DNA of 64,000 bases from Oscillibacter sp. GTDB lineage: Bacteria > Bacillota > Clostridia > Oscillospirales > Oscillospiraceae. The stretch covers positions 1 to 64,000 of the forward strand of contig NZ_JAQUVF010000012.1 of NCBI RefSeq assembly GCF_028693505.1. Direction: 5' to 3'. The position numbers and the translations under genes were made by a program. Positions 6,597 through 17,599 of this stretch are shown one piece after another. A model generated the notes under the pieces. That model saw only the letters and a list, made by a program, of their open reading frames with translations, was not told where the DNA came from and did not search any database. Positions within the stretch are counted from its first letter, which is position 1. The number at the start of each line of letters is the position of its first letter.

Positions 6597-8094
6597 CAGA
6601 ACTCTCCCGGCGGACCGTCTCAACGGAGAGGCGGCCCCCGCCGGAATCAAGCATCGCCACCTTCATGAGGAGTGCGGCGTCTTTGGCGTCTACTCCGAAA
6701 CCCCCGCGGACGTCGCCTCCCTCGCCTACTATGGGCTTTACGCCTTGCAGCACCGGGGGCAGGAGAGCGCGGGCATCGTCGTGAACGACGACGGCCTTTT
6801 CACCTCCTACCGGGATGTGGGCCTTGTAAGCGAAGTCTTTCCGCCCCAGCGCCTTGCGTCCCTCGGCACCGGCAACATCGCCGTGGGCCACGTGCGCTAC
6901 GGCACCACGGGCTCGGACAACAAGCGCAACGTCCAGCCCATTCTGGTCAACCACTACAAAGGCCGCATGGCGCTGGCCCACAACGGCAATCTCACCAACT
7001 CCCACGAGCTGCGCTCCGAGCTGGAGAGTCAGGGTTCCATTTTCCACACCACCACGGATTCCGAGGTCATCGCCTACATCATCGTGCAGGAGCGGCTGCG
7101 CGCTTCCTCCATTGAGGAGGCCGTCGCCGCCGCCATGGACCGGATCGTGGGCGCTTACTCTCTCGTCATCTCCTCCCCCAGCAAGCTCATCGCCGTCCGG
7201 GACCCCAACGGCTTTCGGCCCCTTTGCATGGGCCGGCTGAAGGACGGCTCCGTGGTGTTCGCCTCCGAATCCTCCGCGCTGGACGCCGTGGGCGCCCGGT
7301 TTGAGCGGGACATTCTGCCCGGCGAGATCGTGGTGGCGGACCGCACCGGCGTCAAATCCGACAAGCGCCGCTGCGGCAAGGCCCCCAAGAAGCTGTGCGT
7401 CTTTGAGTTCATCTATTTCGCCCGGCCGGACTCCGTCATCGACGGGTCCAGCGTCCACACCGCCCGCCAGCGTGCCGGCGCGTTTCTCGCGCTGGAGCAT
7501 CCCGTGCAGGCGGACATCGTGGTGGGCGTACCGGACTCCGGGCTGGACGCCGCGTTGGGCTATTCCCGGCAATCCGGCATTCCCTACGGCATGGGATTCA
7601 TCAAAAACAAGTACATCGGGCGGACCTTTATCTCCCCCACCCAGACCATGCGGGAAAACGAGGTGGGCATCAAGCTCAACCCCGTCCGCTCCGTGGTGGA
7701 GGGCAAGCGGGTCGTGCTCATCGACGACTCCATCGTCCGGGGCACCACCTGCCGCCGCACCATCGATCTTTTGCGCAAAGCGGGCGCCCGGGAGATTCAC
7801 ATGCGGGTCTCCGCGCCGCCCTTTGTGGCCCCCTGCTACTACGGCACCGATATCGACGACCCCACAAAACTCATCGCCAACAACCACTCCGTGGAGGAGA
7901 TCGCCCAAATCATCGGCGTGGACTCTCTGGGCTATCTGAGCCTTTCCGACGTGGTGAAGCTGGCGGACAATACCGAGAGCGGCTTTTGCACCGCGTGCTT
8001 TGGCGGCGGATACCCCACCTCCATTCCCCAAAGCGGCGGCAAGGACCGTTTCGAGTGTAAAATCAGTGAAAGGGAGAAACACGAAGATGCGTAG
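6586..8094 (+). CDS. purF: Amidophosphoribosyltransferase (complete PurF)
   Basis: The 502-residue enzyme makes phosphoribosylamine from PRPP and glutamine. Unlike its paralogue upstream, it has the catalytic cysteine (Cys30 in [11 protein letters not shown]) behind a 29-residue propeptide that is expected to be removed. The PRPP loop [11 protein letters not shown] is at about residues 378-388. It overlaps purC by 11 bp and purM by 8 bp. C-terminal cysteines (FCTACFGG, near residue 471) resemble the iron-sulfur-type PurF of Bacillus, though the full ligand set was not checked. Confidence 0.95.
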   Translation: MRTNRTLPADRLNGEAAPAGIKHRHLHEECGVFGVYSETPADVASLAYYGLYALQHRGQESAGIVVNDDGLFTSYRDVGLVSEVFPPQRLASLGTGNIAVGHVRYGTTGSDNKRNVQPILVNHYKGRMALAHNGNLTNSHELRSELESQGSIFHTTTDSEVIAYIIVQERLRASSIEEAVAAAMDRIVGAYSLVISSPSKLIAVRDPNGFRPLCMGRLKDGSVVFASESSALDAVGARFERDILPGEIVVADRTGVKSDKRRCGKAPKKLCVFEFIYFARPDSVIDGSSVHTARQRAGAFLALEHPVQADIVVGVPDSGLDAALGYSRQSGIPYGMGFIKNKYIGRTFISPTQTMRENEVGIKLNPVRSVVEGKRVVLIDDSIVRGTTCRRTIDLLRKAGAREIHMRVSAPPFVAPCYYGTDIDDPTKLIANNHSVEEIAQIIGVDSLGYLSLSDVVKLADNTESGFCTACFGGGYPTSIPQSGGKDRFECKISEREKHEDA

Positions 8095-9121
8095 TTTTTC
8101 TGACAGCTATCGCGCCGCCGGCGTCAACATTGAGGCCGGATACGAGGGCGTTCAACTTATGAAGGGACACGTGGCGCGCACCATGATCCCCGGCGTTGTC
8201 TCCGACCTTGGCGGCTTCGGCGGCCTGTTCGCCCCCAATCTTTCCGGCATGCGCGAGCCGGTGCTGGTCTCCGGCACCGACGGCGTGGGCACCAAAATTC
8301 GCATCGCCATGCTCATGGACAAGCACGACACCGTGGGCATCGACTGCGTGGCCATGTGCGTCAACGACATCATCTGCTGCGGCGCCAAGCCCCTTTTCTT
8401 TCTGGATTACATTGCCATCGGCAAAAACGAGCCGGAAAAAGTCGCCACGCTGGTCTCCGGCGTGGCGGAGGGCTGCGTACAGGCGGGCTGCGCCCTCATT
8501 GGCGGCGAGACCGCCGAGCATCCCGGCATGATGCCCGCCGACGACTACGACCTTGCGGGCTTCTCCGTGGGCATCGTGGACAAGCCCAAGATCATTGACC
8601 ACTCCGCCATGAAGCGGGGCGACGTGGTGCTGGCCCTGCCCTCCAGCGGCATCCATTCCAACGGCTATTCGCTGGTGCGCAAGGTGTTCAACGTGGAGCA
8701 CGCCAACTTGAACCTCTACTCTGAGGAGCTGGGCGAGACGCTGGGCGAGGCCCTGCTTCGGCCCACCTGCATTTACGTGAAGCCCGTCCTCGCCTGCATG
8801 GAAGCTGCCGCCGTCAGGGGCGTCAGCCACATCACCGGCGGCGGCTTCTTTGAAAACATTCCCCGGTGCCTGCCCGACGGCCTCTCCGCCAAAATTGAGA
8901 AGGCCGCTCTCCGGACGCCCCCCATCTTCTCCATGCTCCAGAGCATGGGCGGCATTCCCGAGCACGACATGTTCAACACCTACAACATGGGCGTGGGCAT
9001 GACCGTCATCACCGCCAAGGAGGATGCTGACCGGGCGCTTGCCGCCCTGCGGAAGGAAGGCTGCGACGCTTACGTCATCGGCGAGATCGTAGAGGGCGGC
9101 GAACGGGTGACTTTATGCTAA
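8087..9121 (+). CDS. purM: Phosphoribosylformylglycinamidine cyclo-ligase (AIR synthetase)
   Basis: A 344-residue ATP-dependent cyclase that closes the imidazole ring. The [13 protein letters not shown] nucleotide-binding loop, the CVNDI segment and the [11 protein letters not shown] segment match PurM. The ATG at 8087 has AGGGAG in front and lies inside the end of purF. It overlaps purN by 7 bp. Confidence 0.95.
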   Translation: MRSFSDSYRAAGVNIEAGYEGVQLMKGHVARTMIPGVVSDLGGFGGLFAPNLSGMREPVLVSGTDGVGTKIRIAMLMDKHDTVGIDCVAMCVNDIICCGAKPLFFLDYIAIGKNEPEKVATLVSGVAEGCVQAGCALIGGETAEHPGMMPADDYDLAGFSVGIVDKPKIIDHSAMKRGDVVLALPSSGIHSNGYSLVRKVFNVEHANLNLYSEELGETLGEALLRPTCIYVKPVLACMEAAAVRGVSHITGGGFFENIPRCLPDGLSAKIEKAALRTPPIFSMLQSMGGIPEHDMFNTYNMGVGMTVITAKEDADRALAALRKEGCDAYVIGEIVEGGERVTLC

Positions 9122-9720
9122 AGCGCGCCCGCATCGCCGTGTTCGTCTCCGGCGGCGGCACGAATTTAGAGGCTTTGCTGCAAGCGCAGGAGCGGGGCGA
9201 TATTCCCCACGGGGAGATCGTTCTCGTCTGTGCCAGCAACGAAACCGCCTACGCCCTGACCCGGGCCGCGGACCACGGCGTGCCCGGCGTCGCCATTCCC
9301 AAAAAGCTGCTGACGCAGGAGGCCTTTGAAAAGACGCTTTCCTTGAAGCTGGCGGAATACCGGGTGGACCTCATCGTGCTGGCCGGATTCCTCTCCATCT
9401 TGTCCGAGGCCTTTGTCCGCCAGTGGCCCGAGCGCATCGTGAACGTCCACCCCTCCCTGATCCCCGCCTTTTGCGGCAAGGGGTATTACGGGCTGAAGGT
9501 CCACGAATCGGCGCTTGCCCGGGGCGTGAAGCTCACCGGCGCCACCGTCCATCTCGTGAACGAAATTCCCGACGGCGGCCGCATTCTGGCGCAAAAAGCG
9601 GTGGATATTCTTCCCGACGACACGGCGGAGACCTTGCAGCGCCGGGTGATGGAGCAGGCGGAATGGGTCCTGCTCCCCCAAGCCACAGAATTGCTGTGCA
9701 AACAAATTACAGAAAGCTGA
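9115..9720 (+). CDS. purN: Phosphoribosylglycinamide formyltransferase
   Basis: The 201-residue protein transfers the formyl group of 10-formyl-tetrahydrofolate to GAR. The start [16 protein letters not shown] (phosphate loop), the catalytic [10 protein letters not shown] (Asn and His), and the downstream Asp in EIPDGG are present. ATG at 9115 overlaps the purM stop. Upstream ribosome binding is inside purM, as expected for coupling. Confidence 0.95.
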   Translation: MLKRARIAVFVSGGGTNLEALLQAQERGDIPHGEIVLVCASNETAYALTRAADHGVPGVAIPKKLLTQEAFEKTLSLKLAEYRVDLIVLAGFLSILSEAFVRQWPERIVNVHPSLIPAFCGKGYYGLKVHESALARGVKLTGATVHLVNEIPDGGRILAQKAVDILPDDTAETLQRRVMEQAEWVLLPQATELLCKQITES

Positions 9721-9731
9721 GGGACGCTTCC

Positions 9732-10910
9732 ATGAACGAACTGGAATTGAAATACGGCTGCAACCCCAACCAGAAACCCTCCCGCATCTTCCTGCGCTCT
9801 GGCGGGGATTTGCCCATCACCGTGCGCAACGGTAAGCCCGGCTACATCAATTTTCTGGACGCCTTCAACTCCTGGCAGCTGGTCAAGGAGCTGAAAGCCG
9901 CCACGGGCCTTCCCGCCGCCGCCTCCTTCAAGCACGTCTCCCCCGCCGGCGCCGCCGTGGGCCTTCCCCTGAGCGACACCGACCGGAAGATCTATTTTGT
10001 GGACGGCGACGCGCCGCTCTCCCCCATTGCCTGCGCCTATATCCGCGCCAGAGGTGCCGACCGCCTGTGCTCTTACGGCGACTGGGCGGCCCTTTCCGAC
10101 GTGTGCGACGCGGACACCGCGAACTACCTCAAGTACGAGGTGTCCGACGGCGTCATCGCCCCCGGCTATACCGACGAGGCGCTGGAGATTCTGAAAACCA
10201 AGAAAAAGGGCGGCTACAACGTGGTGGAGATCGACCCGAACTACGTGCCCGAGGCGCAGGAATACAAGGACGTGTTCGGCATCACCTTCCAGCAGGGCCG
10301 GAACAACTTCAAAATCGACGCCGACCTTCTGAATAACCTTGTTACCAAAAATAAGGACCTGCCTCAGTCCGCCAAAATCGACATGATCATCTCCCTCATC
10401 ACCTTGAAGTACACCCAGTCCAACTCCGTGTGCTATGTAAAGGGCGGGCAGGCCATCGGCGTGGGCGCGGGCCAGCAAAGCCGCATCCACTGCACCCGCC
10501 TTGCCGGGCAGAAGGCCGACAACTGGTATCTGCGCCAGCACCCGAAGGTACTGGGTCTTTCCTTTGTGGACGGCATCCGCCGCCCCGACCGGGACAACGC
10601 CATCGACATCTACACCTCCGACGAGTACGAGGACATTCTTGCCGACGGCGTGTGGCAGCAGACCTTTACAGTAAAGCCGGAAGCGCTGACCGCCGAGGAG
10701 AAAAAAGCATGGATCGCCACCCAGTCCGGCGTGACGGTGGGCAGCGACGCCTTCTTCCCCTTCGGCGACAATGTGGAGCGCGCCCGCAAGTCCGGTGTGG
10801 CATACATCGCCGAGCCCGGCGGCAGCATCCGGGACGACCATGTCATCGCCACCGCCGACAAATACGGCATGGTGATGGCCTTCACCGGCATGCGTCTATT
10901 CCATCATTAA
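9732..10910 (+). CDS. Stand-alone AICAR formyltransferase (PurH C-terminal type)
   Basis: The 392-residue product matches only the formyltransferase half of PurH. The catalytic Lys67-His68 pair is in FKHVSPAGA, and the conserved QSNSVCYVKGGQAIGVGAGQ and SDAFFPF segments follow. The MGS-like IMP cyclohydrolase domain (about 200 residues) that is usually fused at the N-terminus is absent. Only 11 bp separate it from purN, so no separate cyclohydrolase is hidden upstream. The ring-closing step must be done by a gene elsewhere, such as a PurO-like enzyme. The ATG at 9732 has only a modest ribosome binding site (GAGGGACG). Confidence 0.9.
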   Translation: MNELELKYGCNPNQKPSRIFLRSGGDLPITVRNGKPGYINFLDAFNSWQLVKELKAATGLPAAASFKHVSPAGAAVGLPLSDTDRKIYFVDGDAPLSPIACAYIRARGADRLCSYGDWAALSDVCDADTANYLKYEVSDGVIAPGYTDEALEILKTKKKGGYNVVEIDPNYVPEAQEYKDVFGITFQQGRNNFKIDADLLNNLVTKNKDLPQSAKIDMIISLITLKYTQSNSVCYVKGGQAIGVGAGQQSRIHCTRLAGQKADNWYLRQHPKVLGLSFVDGIRRPDRDNAIDIYTSDEYEDILADGVWQQTFTVKPEALTAEEKKAWIATQSGVTVGSDAFFPFGDNVERARKSGVAYIAEPGGSIRDDHVIATADKYGMVMAFTGMRLFHH

Positions 10911-10929
10911 AGACTAGGGGGGCAACTGC

Positions 10930-12210
10930 ATGAATCTTCTGGTAGTGGGCGGCGGCGGCCGCGAACATGCCATCATCAAAAAGCTGAAGGAAAACCCGGC
11001 GGTGAGCACCATTTACGCCCTGCCGGGCAACGGCGGCATCGCGCAGGACGCCACGTGCGTTCCGGAGATCGGCGCCAGCGACATCCCCGCCATCGTGGCG
11101 TTTGCCAAAAGCCATGAAATCGGCTTTGCCGTGGTGGCGCCGGACGATCCGCTGGCCCTCGGCTGCGTGGACCGTCTCCACGAGGCGGGCATCCCCTGCT
11201 TCGGACCGAGCGCCGCGGCGGCCCGTATTGAAAGCAGCAAGGTGTTTTCCAAAAACCTGATGAAAAAATACGGCATCCCCACCGCCGGCTACGCGGTCTT
11301 TTCAGACCCTGCCGAGGCACTTGCCTATCTGCGGGGCGCTTCCTTCCCCATCGTGGTCAAGGCCGACGGTCTGGCCCTGGGCAAGGGCGTGCTGATCCCC
11401 CAGAACCTCCCCGAGGCGGAGGAGGCGGTCAAGACCATCATGGAGGACAAGGCCTTCGGCGATTCCGGCAACGAGATCGTGGTGGAGGAATTCCTCACCG
11501 GTCCCGAGGTGAGCGTGCTGGCCTTTACCGACGGCGCCGCCATCTCCCCCATGGTCTCCTCCATGGACCACAAGCGCGCCGGAGACGGGGACACGGGCCT
11601 CAACACCGGCGGCATGGGCACCATTGCCCCCAACCCCTACTATACGCCGGAGATCGCCAAGGTCTGCATGGACACCATCTTCCTGCCTACCCTTGCCGCC
11701 ATGCGCGCAGAGGGCTGCCCCTTCAAGGGCTGTCTCTATTTCGGCCTCATGCTCACACCCGACGGCCCCAAGGTCATCGAGTACAACTGCCGCTTCGGCG
11801 ATCCGGAGACGCAGGTCGTCCTGCCCCTGCTCAAAAGCGATTTGCTGACGGTCATGCAGGCGGTGGAAAACGAGACGCTCTCCGCCCTTCCCGTGGAGTG
11901 GCACCAAGGCGCCGCCGCCTGCGTCATTCTGGCTTCCGGCGGCTATCCCAGCCACTATGAAAAGGGGAAAGTGATGACGCTCCCCGCCGCCTTCCCCGAA
12001 AACGTCACCTGCTACCACGCAGGCGACCGTCTGGAAGGCGGCGAGCTCCTTACCAGCGGTGGCCGGGTGCTGGGCGTCGCCGCCACGGCAAGCACGCTCC
12101 GCGAAGCGCTGCGCGACGCTTATGCCGCCGCCGAAACCGTGACGTTTGAAGGAAAATACATGCGCCGCGACATCGGCCAGCTGGCCCTGCGGGCAATGGA
12201 GGAACAATAA
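10930..12210 (+). CDS. purD: Phosphoribosylamine-glycine ligase
   Basis: The 426-residue ATP-grasp ligase makes GAR from phosphoribosylamine and glycine. MNLLVVGGGGREHAI at the start, the LNTGGMGTIAPNPYY segment and the FGDPETQ loop are characteristic. GGGGGGC lies before the ATG. The stop codon is followed without any gap by the purL start. Confidence 0.95.
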   Translation: MNLLVVGGGGREHAIIKKLKENPAVSTIYALPGNGGIAQDATCVPEIGASDIPAIVAFAKSHEIGFAVVAPDDPLALGCVDRLHEAGIPCFGPSAAAARIESSKVFSKNLMKKYGIPTAGYAVFSDPAEALAYLRGASFPIVVKADGLALGKGVLIPQNLPEAEEAVKTIMEDKAFGDSGNEIVVEEFLTGPEVSVLAFTDGAAISPMVSSMDHKRAGDGDTGLNTGGMGTIAPNPYYTPEIAKVCMDTIFLPTLAAMRAEGCPFKGCLYFGLMLTPDGPKVIEYNCRFGDPETQVVLPLLKSDLLTVMQAVENETLSALPVEWHQGAAACVILASGGYPSHYEKGKVMTLPAAFPENVTCYHAGDRLEGGELLTSGGRVLGVAATASTLREALRDAYAAAETVTFEGKYMRRDIGQLALRAMEEQ

Positions 12211-15200
12211 ATGGTACGACGGATCTATGTTGAAAAAAAGCCCGCCCTGCGGCAGGAGGCCAAAAGCCTTCTTCATGAATTGCAGGCGCTTTTGGGCATC
12301 TCCTCTCTGACCGGCGTGCGGCTTGTCAACCGCTACGACGTGGAGGGGCTGGAGGAGTCCGTTTTCCAGCGGGCGGTCCAGACCGTGTTTTCCGAGCCGC
12401 AGGTGGACGACGCCACCGCCGCTCTCCCCGCCGGGGACTACACCGCCTTCGCGGTGGAGTATCTCCCCGGTCAGTTCGACCAGCGGGCGGACTCCGCCCG
12501 GGCGTGCATCCAGCTGATGACGCAGAGCGACCGCCCCGCCGTCCGCACGGCGAAGGTCTACCTTCTCTCCGGTGAGCTGACCCCCGCCGACGTGGAGAAG
12601 ATCAAAAGCTACGTGATTAACCCCGTGGAAGCGCAGGAAGCGGGCCTTGAGACGGTGGAGACCCTGCAAATGGACGCCTGCGTCCCCGCCGCCGTGGAGA
12701 CCGTCTCCGGATTTACCGCGCTGGACGAAGCGGGACTTTCCGCCCTGCTGGACACGCTGGGCCTTGCCATGGACTTGGACGATTTGAAGTTTTTGCAGGC
12801 CCACTTCCGGGACGAAGAGCGCCGGGACCCCACCATCACCGAGATCCGGGTGGTGGACACCTACTGGTCCGACCACTGCCGCCACACCACCTTCTCCACC
12901 CACATTGACGCGGTGGAGATTCTGGACGGAGAGACGAAGGCCGCCTACGAGCGGTATCTTGCCGCCCGGAAGAAGGTCTACGGCCCGGAGAAGGCTAGCC
13001 TCCGTCCCCAGACGCTGATGGACATGGCGACCCTTGGTACCAAGGTTTTGAAAAAGCGGGGCCTGCTTGAAAATCTCGACCAGAGCGAGGAGATCAACGC
13101 CTGCTCCATCCATGTCACCGCCACGGTGGACGGCGAGGCGCAGGACTGGCTGCTCATGTTTAAAAACGAAACCCACAACCACCCCACGGAGATCGAGCCC
13201 TTCGGCGGTGCCGCCACGTGCATCGGCGGCTGCATCCGTGACCCCCTCTCGGGACGCGCCTATGTCTATCAGGCCATGCGGCTCACCGGCTGCGGCGATC
13301 CCCGCACACCGGTGGCGGAGACGATTCCCGGCAAGCTCCCCCAGCGCAAGCTGGCCCAAACCGCCGCCGCGGGCTATTCCTCCTACGGAAACCAAATCGG
13401 CCTTGCCACCGGCCTTGTCAGCGAGGTCTACCACCCCGGTTACGTTGCAAAGCACCTCGAAGTCGGCGCGGTGGTGGGCGCAGCGCCCAGTGAAAACGTG
13501 GTGCGAGAGCGTCCCCTTCCCGGCGACGTGGTCATTTTGCTGGGTGGCCGCACCGGTCGGGACGGCATCGGCGGCGCCACCGGCTCCTCCAAGAGCCACA
13601 ACCGCAAATCCCTCACCACCATGGCCTCCGAGGTCCAAAAGGGCAACGCCCCCGAGGAGCGGAAAATTCAGCGCCTGTTCCGCAACGGCGAGGTGACCCG
13701 GCTCATCAAGCGCTGCAACGACTTTGGCGCGGGCGGCGTTTCTGTTGCCATCGGCGAGCTGGCCGACGGTCTTTCCATCGAGCTGGACGCCGTGCGCAAG
13801 AAGTACGAGGGGCTGGATGGCACGGAGCTTGCCATCTCCGAATCCCAGGAGCGCATGGCCGTGGTGGTGGCTCCCGAAAACGCCAAAACCTTCATCGCCG
13901 CCGCCGAGGCGGAAAACTTAGAGGCCTATCAGGTGGCCGTGGTCACAAAGTCCCCCCGGATGGTGATGCACTGGCAGGGCGAGACCATTGTGGACCTCAG
14001 CCGCGCCTTTTTGGACACCAACGGCGCTGTGAAGCACACCACCGTCTCCGTTGCGCAAAAGGACCGCGCCGCCCTGCAAAGCGGCGACGTTCGCTCCCTC
14101 CGGGAGACGGCGTCCAGCCTGCGCTCCGCCTCCCGCCGGGGCCTTGCGGAGCGGTTCGACTCCACCATCGGCGCGGGCAGCGTGCTGATGCCCTTTGGCG
14201 GCAAGTACCAGCGGACCCCCGCGCAGGCCATGGCGGCGCTGCTTCCCGTGCTGCCCGGTCAGGAGACGGAGGACTGCTCCGTGATGGCCTGGGGCTTCGA
14301 CCCGGAAACCATGTGCGCCGACCCCTATACCGGCGCTTACCGCTCCGTGGTCACCTCCCTTGCAAAGCTGGTGGCCGCCGGCGGCGACTTCCATCAGGCC
14401 TATCTCACCTTCCAGGAGTATTTTGAAAAGCTGCGGGAGGAGCCTGCGCGCTGGGGCAAGCCCTTCGCCGCCCTCCTCGGCGCACTGGACGCCCAGCTGG
14501 ATCTGGGGGTCGCCGCCATCGGCGGCAAGGACTCCATGTCCGGCTCCTTCCTGAATCTGGACGTGCCCCCCACCCTCATCTCCTTTGCCATCGTCCCCGC
14601 CAAGGCGGGCGGGGTGCTCTCCCCCGAATTTAAGGCCCCGGGCCATCCCGTGTACCTGTTCGCCCCGGCGGACGGCAGCGCCGCGGCAATGAAGGCCTGC
14701 TGGGATTCCTTCCATGCCCTTTGCGCCGACGGAAAGGTCCGGGCGGCATGGGCCACGGAAAACGGCGTTGCCGAGGCCGTGATGAACATGTCCTTCGGCA
14801 ACCGCGTAGGCTTTACCGGAGAAACCGCTCCCCAGCGCATCGCTCCCGGCGCCATCGTGGCGGAGCTGACGGAGGAAGTTTCTGGCGGGACCAGACTTGG
14901 CCAGACCACCGCCGAGCCGGTGGTGATCCTTGGCGGCGACCGCGCGTCCATTGACGAACTGCTGGCGCTGAACGAAGGCGTGCTGGAGGACGTATATCCC
15001 AACCGCACCGCCGACAAAGAGGACCCCGTTCCCGTGCTCAGCGCCCCCGCCGTCACCCGTGTGGCCCCCAAGGCCGGTGTTACGCAGCCCCGGGTGCTGA
15101 TTCCCGTGTTCCCGGGCACCAACTGCGAATACGACAGCGCCCGCGCCGTGGAGCGCGCCGGTCTCAAAGCGGAAATTCTGGTGGTGAACAACCAGTCCGC

Positions 15201-15885
15201 CGCCGGTGTGGCGGACTCCGCCGCCCGCTTTGCCAAGGCGGCCCGGGAAAGCCAGATCATTTTCGTCCCCGGCGGCTTTTCCGGCGGTGACGAGCCGGAC
15301 GGCTCCGGCAAATTCATCACCGCCTTTTTCCGCAACCCCGAAGTGACGGACGCCACCATGGAGCTGCTCAAGGGCCGGGACGGCCTGATCCTTGGCATCT
15401 GCAACGGTTTTCAGGCCCTCATCAAGCTGGGCCTGGTGCCCTTTGGCGAGATTCTCGACACCGACGACACCTGCCCCACCCTCAGCTACAACTGTCTGGG
15501 CCGCCACCAGTCCAAAATCGTGCGCACCCGCATCGCCTCCAACCGCTCTCCGTGGCTTGCGAAGATGCAGGTGGGCGACGTGGTGTCCGTGCCCATCTCC
15601 CACGGCGAGGGCCGCTTCCTCTGCGATCCGGCGCTTTTGAAAAAGCTGGCGGAAAACGGGCAGCTCGCCACGCAGTACGTGGACCTTGCCGGAAACCCCA
15701 CCATGGACGTGGACTTCAACCCCAACGGCTCTGTCTGGGCCATTGAGGGCATCACCTCCCCCGACGGGCGGGTGCTGGGCAAGATGGGCCACGCCGAGCG
15801 CATCGGCAGCGAGCTGTACCGCAACGTCCCCGGCGACTACGATCTGCGCCTTTTCGAGGCCGCTCACGATTATTTCCACATTTAA
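12211..15885 (+). CDS. purL: Phosphoribosylformylglycinamidine synthase, large single-chain form
   Basis: At 1224 residues this is the one-polypeptide FGAM synthase, with synthetase domains followed by a class I glutaminase. Visible are the FKNETHNHPT segment, GGKDSMSG in the second half, and a C-terminal glutaminase with VPGGFSGGD, nucleophile Cys1064 in GICNGFQ, and SHGEGRF (His). Many Firmicutes use the three-part PurL-PurQ-PurS enzyme instead; the long form here is typical of a subset of Clostridia. The ribosome binding site GGAGGAA lies inside the end of purD. Confidence 0.96.
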   Translation: MVRRIYVEKKPALRQEAKSLLHELQALLGISSLTGVRLVNRYDVEGLEESVFQRAVQTVFSEPQVDDATAALPAGDYTAFAVEYLPGQFDQRADSARACIQLMTQSDRPAVRTAKVYLLSGELTPADVEKIKSYVINPVEAQEAGLETVETLQMDACVPAAVETVSGFTALDEAGLSALLDTLGLAMDLDDLKFLQAHFRDEERRDPTITEIRVVDTYWSDHCRHTTFSTHIDAVEILDGETKAAYERYLAARKKVYGPEKASLRPQTLMDMATLGTKVLKKRGLLENLDQSEEINACSIHVTATVDGEAQDWLLMFKNETHNHPTEIEPFGGAATCIGGCIRDPLSGRAYVYQAMRLTGCGDPRTPVAETIPGKLPQRKLAQTAAAGYSSYGNQIGLATGLVSEVYHPGYVAKHLEVGAVVGAAPSENVVRERPLPGDVVILLGGRTGRDGIGGATGSSKSHNRKSLTTMASEVQKGNAPEERKIQRLFRNGEVTRLIKRCNDFGAGGVSVAIGELADGLSIELDAVRKKYEGLDGTELAISESQERMAVVVAPENAKTFIAAAEAENLEAYQVAVVTKSPRMVMHWQGETIVDLSRAFLDTNGAVKHTTVSVAQKDRAALQSGDVRSLRETASSLRSASRRGLAERFDSTIGAGSVLMPFGGKYQRTPAQAMAALLPVLPGQETEDCSVMAWGFDPETMCADPYTGAYRSVVTSLAKLVAAGGDFHQAYLTFQEYFEKLREEPARWGKPFAALLGALDAQLDLGVAAIGGKDSMSGSFLNLDVPPTLISFAIVPAKAGGVLSPEFKAPGHPVYLFAPADGSAAAMKACWDSFHALCADGKVRAAWATENGVAEAVMNMSFGNRVGFTGETAPQRIAPGAIVAELTEEVSGGTRLGQTTAEPVVILGGDRASIDELLALNEGVLEDVYPNRTADKEDPVPVLSAPAVTRVAPKAGVTQPRVLIPVFPGTNCEYDSARAVERAGLKAEILVVNNQSAAGVADSAARFAKAARESQIIFVPGGFSGGDEPDGSGKFITAFFRNPEVTDATMELLKGRDGLILGICNGFQALIKLGLVPFGEILDTDDTCPTLSYNCLGRHQSKIVRTRIASNRSPWLAKMQVGDVVSVPISHGEGRFLCDPALLKKLAENGQLATQYVDLAGNPTMDVDFNPNGSVWAIEGITSPDGRVLGKMGHAERIGSELYRNVPGDYDLRLFEAAHDYFHI

Positions 15886-15919
15886 GCTTTCCTTTTTCCC
15901 GTTTTGTGGTATCCTATCC

Positions 15920-15925
15920 TATAAT
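15920..15925 (+). promoter_or_regulatory. Possible -10 box before guaB
   Basis: TATAAT lies 21 bp before the guaB start. No convincing -35 is found at 16-18 bp, so read-through from purL may contribute as well. Confidence 0.35.
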
Positions 15926-15946
15926 CTTACGAAATGAGGTGGCCGC

Positions 15947-17458
15947 ATGGCGTACTTTTTTACAGAACCCTCTCACACCTTCAGCGAGTATCTGTTGGTG
16001 CCCGGTTACTCCTCCTCCGCATGCATCCCCGCCAATGTCTCGCTGGAGACCCCGGTGGTAAAGTATAAAAAGGGAGAAAAGTGCCCGCTCACCATGAACG
16101 TGCCCATGGTCTCCGCCGTGATGCAGTCTGTCTCCGGCGAGCAGATGGGCATCGGCCTTGCCAAGGAAGGCGGCATCGCCTTCATCTTCGTCTCCCAGAC
16201 CATTGAGGCGCAGGCGGAGATGGTCCGCAAGGTCAAAAACTACAAGGCCGGCTTTGTCATCAGCGACTCCAACCTGCGCGTGGGCGACACGCTCTCCGAG
16301 GTGCTGGCAATGAAGGAGCGCACCGGGCATTCCACCATGGCCGTCACCGACGACGGCACCGGCAATGGCAAACTGCTGGGCCTTGTCACCAGCCGGGACT
16401 ACCGCGTCAGCCGCATGGACCCCACCACGCCCGTGAGCGCCTTTATGACGCCCGTGGAAAAGCTGATCTTCGCGCCCGAGGGCACCAGCTTAAAGGCCGC
16501 CAACGACATTATCTGGGACCACAAGCTCAACGCTTTGCCCATCGTGTCCGCGGACGGACGGTTGGTGAGCTTCGTGTTCCGCAAGGACTATGACTCCCAC
16601 AAGGGTAACCCCCTGGAGCTGCTGGACTCTCAAAAGCGCTATGTGGTCGGCGCGGGCATCAACACCCGGGACTATGCCCAGCGGGTCCCCGCTCTGGTGG
16701 AGGCCGGCGTGGACGTGCTGGTGATCGACTCCTCCGAGGGCTATTCCGAATGGCAGGCCCTCACCCTCAAGTGGATTCGGGACCATTACGGCGATAGCGT
16801 GAAGGTGGGCGCGGGCAACGTGGTGGACGGCGAGGGCTTCCGTTTTCTGGCGGACGCCGGGGCGGACTTCGTGAAAGTCGGCATCGGCGGAGGCTCCATC
16901 TGCATCACCCGTGAGACCAAGGGCATCGGCCGCGGGCAGGCCACTGCCGTCATCGACGTGGCGGCGGAGCGGGACCGGTATTTTGCCGAAACCGGCGTGT
17001 ACGTTCCCATCTGCGCCGACGGCGGCGTTGTGCAGGACTACCACATCGCCCTGGCTCTGGCCATGGGCGCGGACTTCTGCATGCTGGGCCGGTATTTCTC
17101 CCGGTTCGACGAATCCCCCACCAGCAAGGTCCTCATTGGCGGCAGCTATATGAAGGAATACTGGGGCGAGGGCAGCGCCCGTGCCCGGAACTGGCAGCGC
17201 TACGATCTGGGCGGCGCGGCAAAGCTCTCCTTTGAAGAGGGCGTGGACTCCTACGTCCCCTACGCCGGCGCCCTGACGGACGGCATCGCCACCACGCTTT
17301 CCAAGGTCCGCTCCACCATGTGCAACTGCGGCGCGCTGACCATCCCGGAGCTGCGGGACAAGGCCAAGCTGACGCTGGTCTCCTCCGTCTCCATCGTGGA
17401 GGGCGGCGCCCACGACGTGCTGCTCAAGGACACCACCAATTCCGGCAGCAGAAATTAA
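15947..17458 (+). CDS. guaB: IMP dehydrogenase
   Basis: A 503-residue enzyme that oxidises IMP to XMP with NAD+, the first step to GMP. Two CBS repeats (about residues 95-220) interrupt the barrel. The catalytic Cys319 lies in [12 protein letters not shown]. The motif [10 protein letters not shown] and the C-terminal [15 protein letters not shown] also fit. GAGGTGG precedes the ATG at 15947. It follows purL by 61 bp and ends at a strong terminator, so it is probably the last gene of the purine block. Confidence 0.95.
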   Translation: MAYFFTEPSHTFSEYLLVPGYSSSACIPANVSLETPVVKYKKGEKCPLTMNVPMVSAVMQSVSGEQMGIGLAKEGGIAFIFVSQTIEAQAEMVRKVKNYKAGFVISDSNLRVGDTLSEVLAMKERTGHSTMAVTDDGTGNGKLLGLVTSRDYRVSRMDPTTPVSAFMTPVEKLIFAPEGTSLKAANDIIWDHKLNALPIVSADGRLVSFVFRKDYDSHKGNPLELLDSQKRYVVGAGINTRDYAQRVPALVEAGVDVLVIDSSEGYSEWQALTLKWIRDHYGDSVKVGAGNVVDGEGFRFLADAGADFVKVGIGGGSICITRETKGIGRGQATAVIDVAAERDRYFAETGVYVPICADGGVVQDYHIALALAMGADFCMLGRYFSRFDESPTSKVLIGGSYMKEYWGEGSARARNWQRYDLGGAAKLSFEEGVDSYVPYAGALTDGIATTLSKVRSTMCNCGALTIPELRDKAKLTLVSSVSIVEGGAHDVLLKDTTNSGSRN

Positions 17459-17467
17459 GCAATTTCC

Positions 17468-17505
17468 AGTTCCTCCCCGTCTTGTCGGCGGGGAGGAACT
17501 TTTTT
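17468..17505 (+). terminator. Terminator after guaB
   Basis: A 12-bp stem (17468-17479 with 17489-17500), 9-nt loop, followed by TTTTT. Confidence 0.9.
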
Positions 17506-17563
17506 AATTGCCGAAAAAGTGGCGGAAAGCGACGGAAAAATAATCTTTTCTTTGGAAATAGCA

Positions 17564-17592
17564 TTGACAAATCGAATTTCCACTGATATACT
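17564..17592 (+). promoter_or_regulatory. Promoter of rplU-prp-rpmA
   Basis: Consensus TTGACA (17564-17569), 17-bp spacer, TATACT (17587-17592) preceded by TG in the extended position. This is one of the strongest promoters in the window. Confidence 0.85.
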
Positions 17593-17599
17593 TTATGAG

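Noticed and set aside
11302..13638. Very long open frame on the minus strand opposite purD/purL
   Set aside because: It is a shadow of the strongly biased third-position GC in the real genes. The translation is His/Gly/Val-rich with no domain, and it has no ribosome binding site.
13918..15879. Long minus-strand open frame opposite the second half of purL
   Set aside because: Same GC-shadow pattern; its ends follow purL, and the translation has no recognisable motif.
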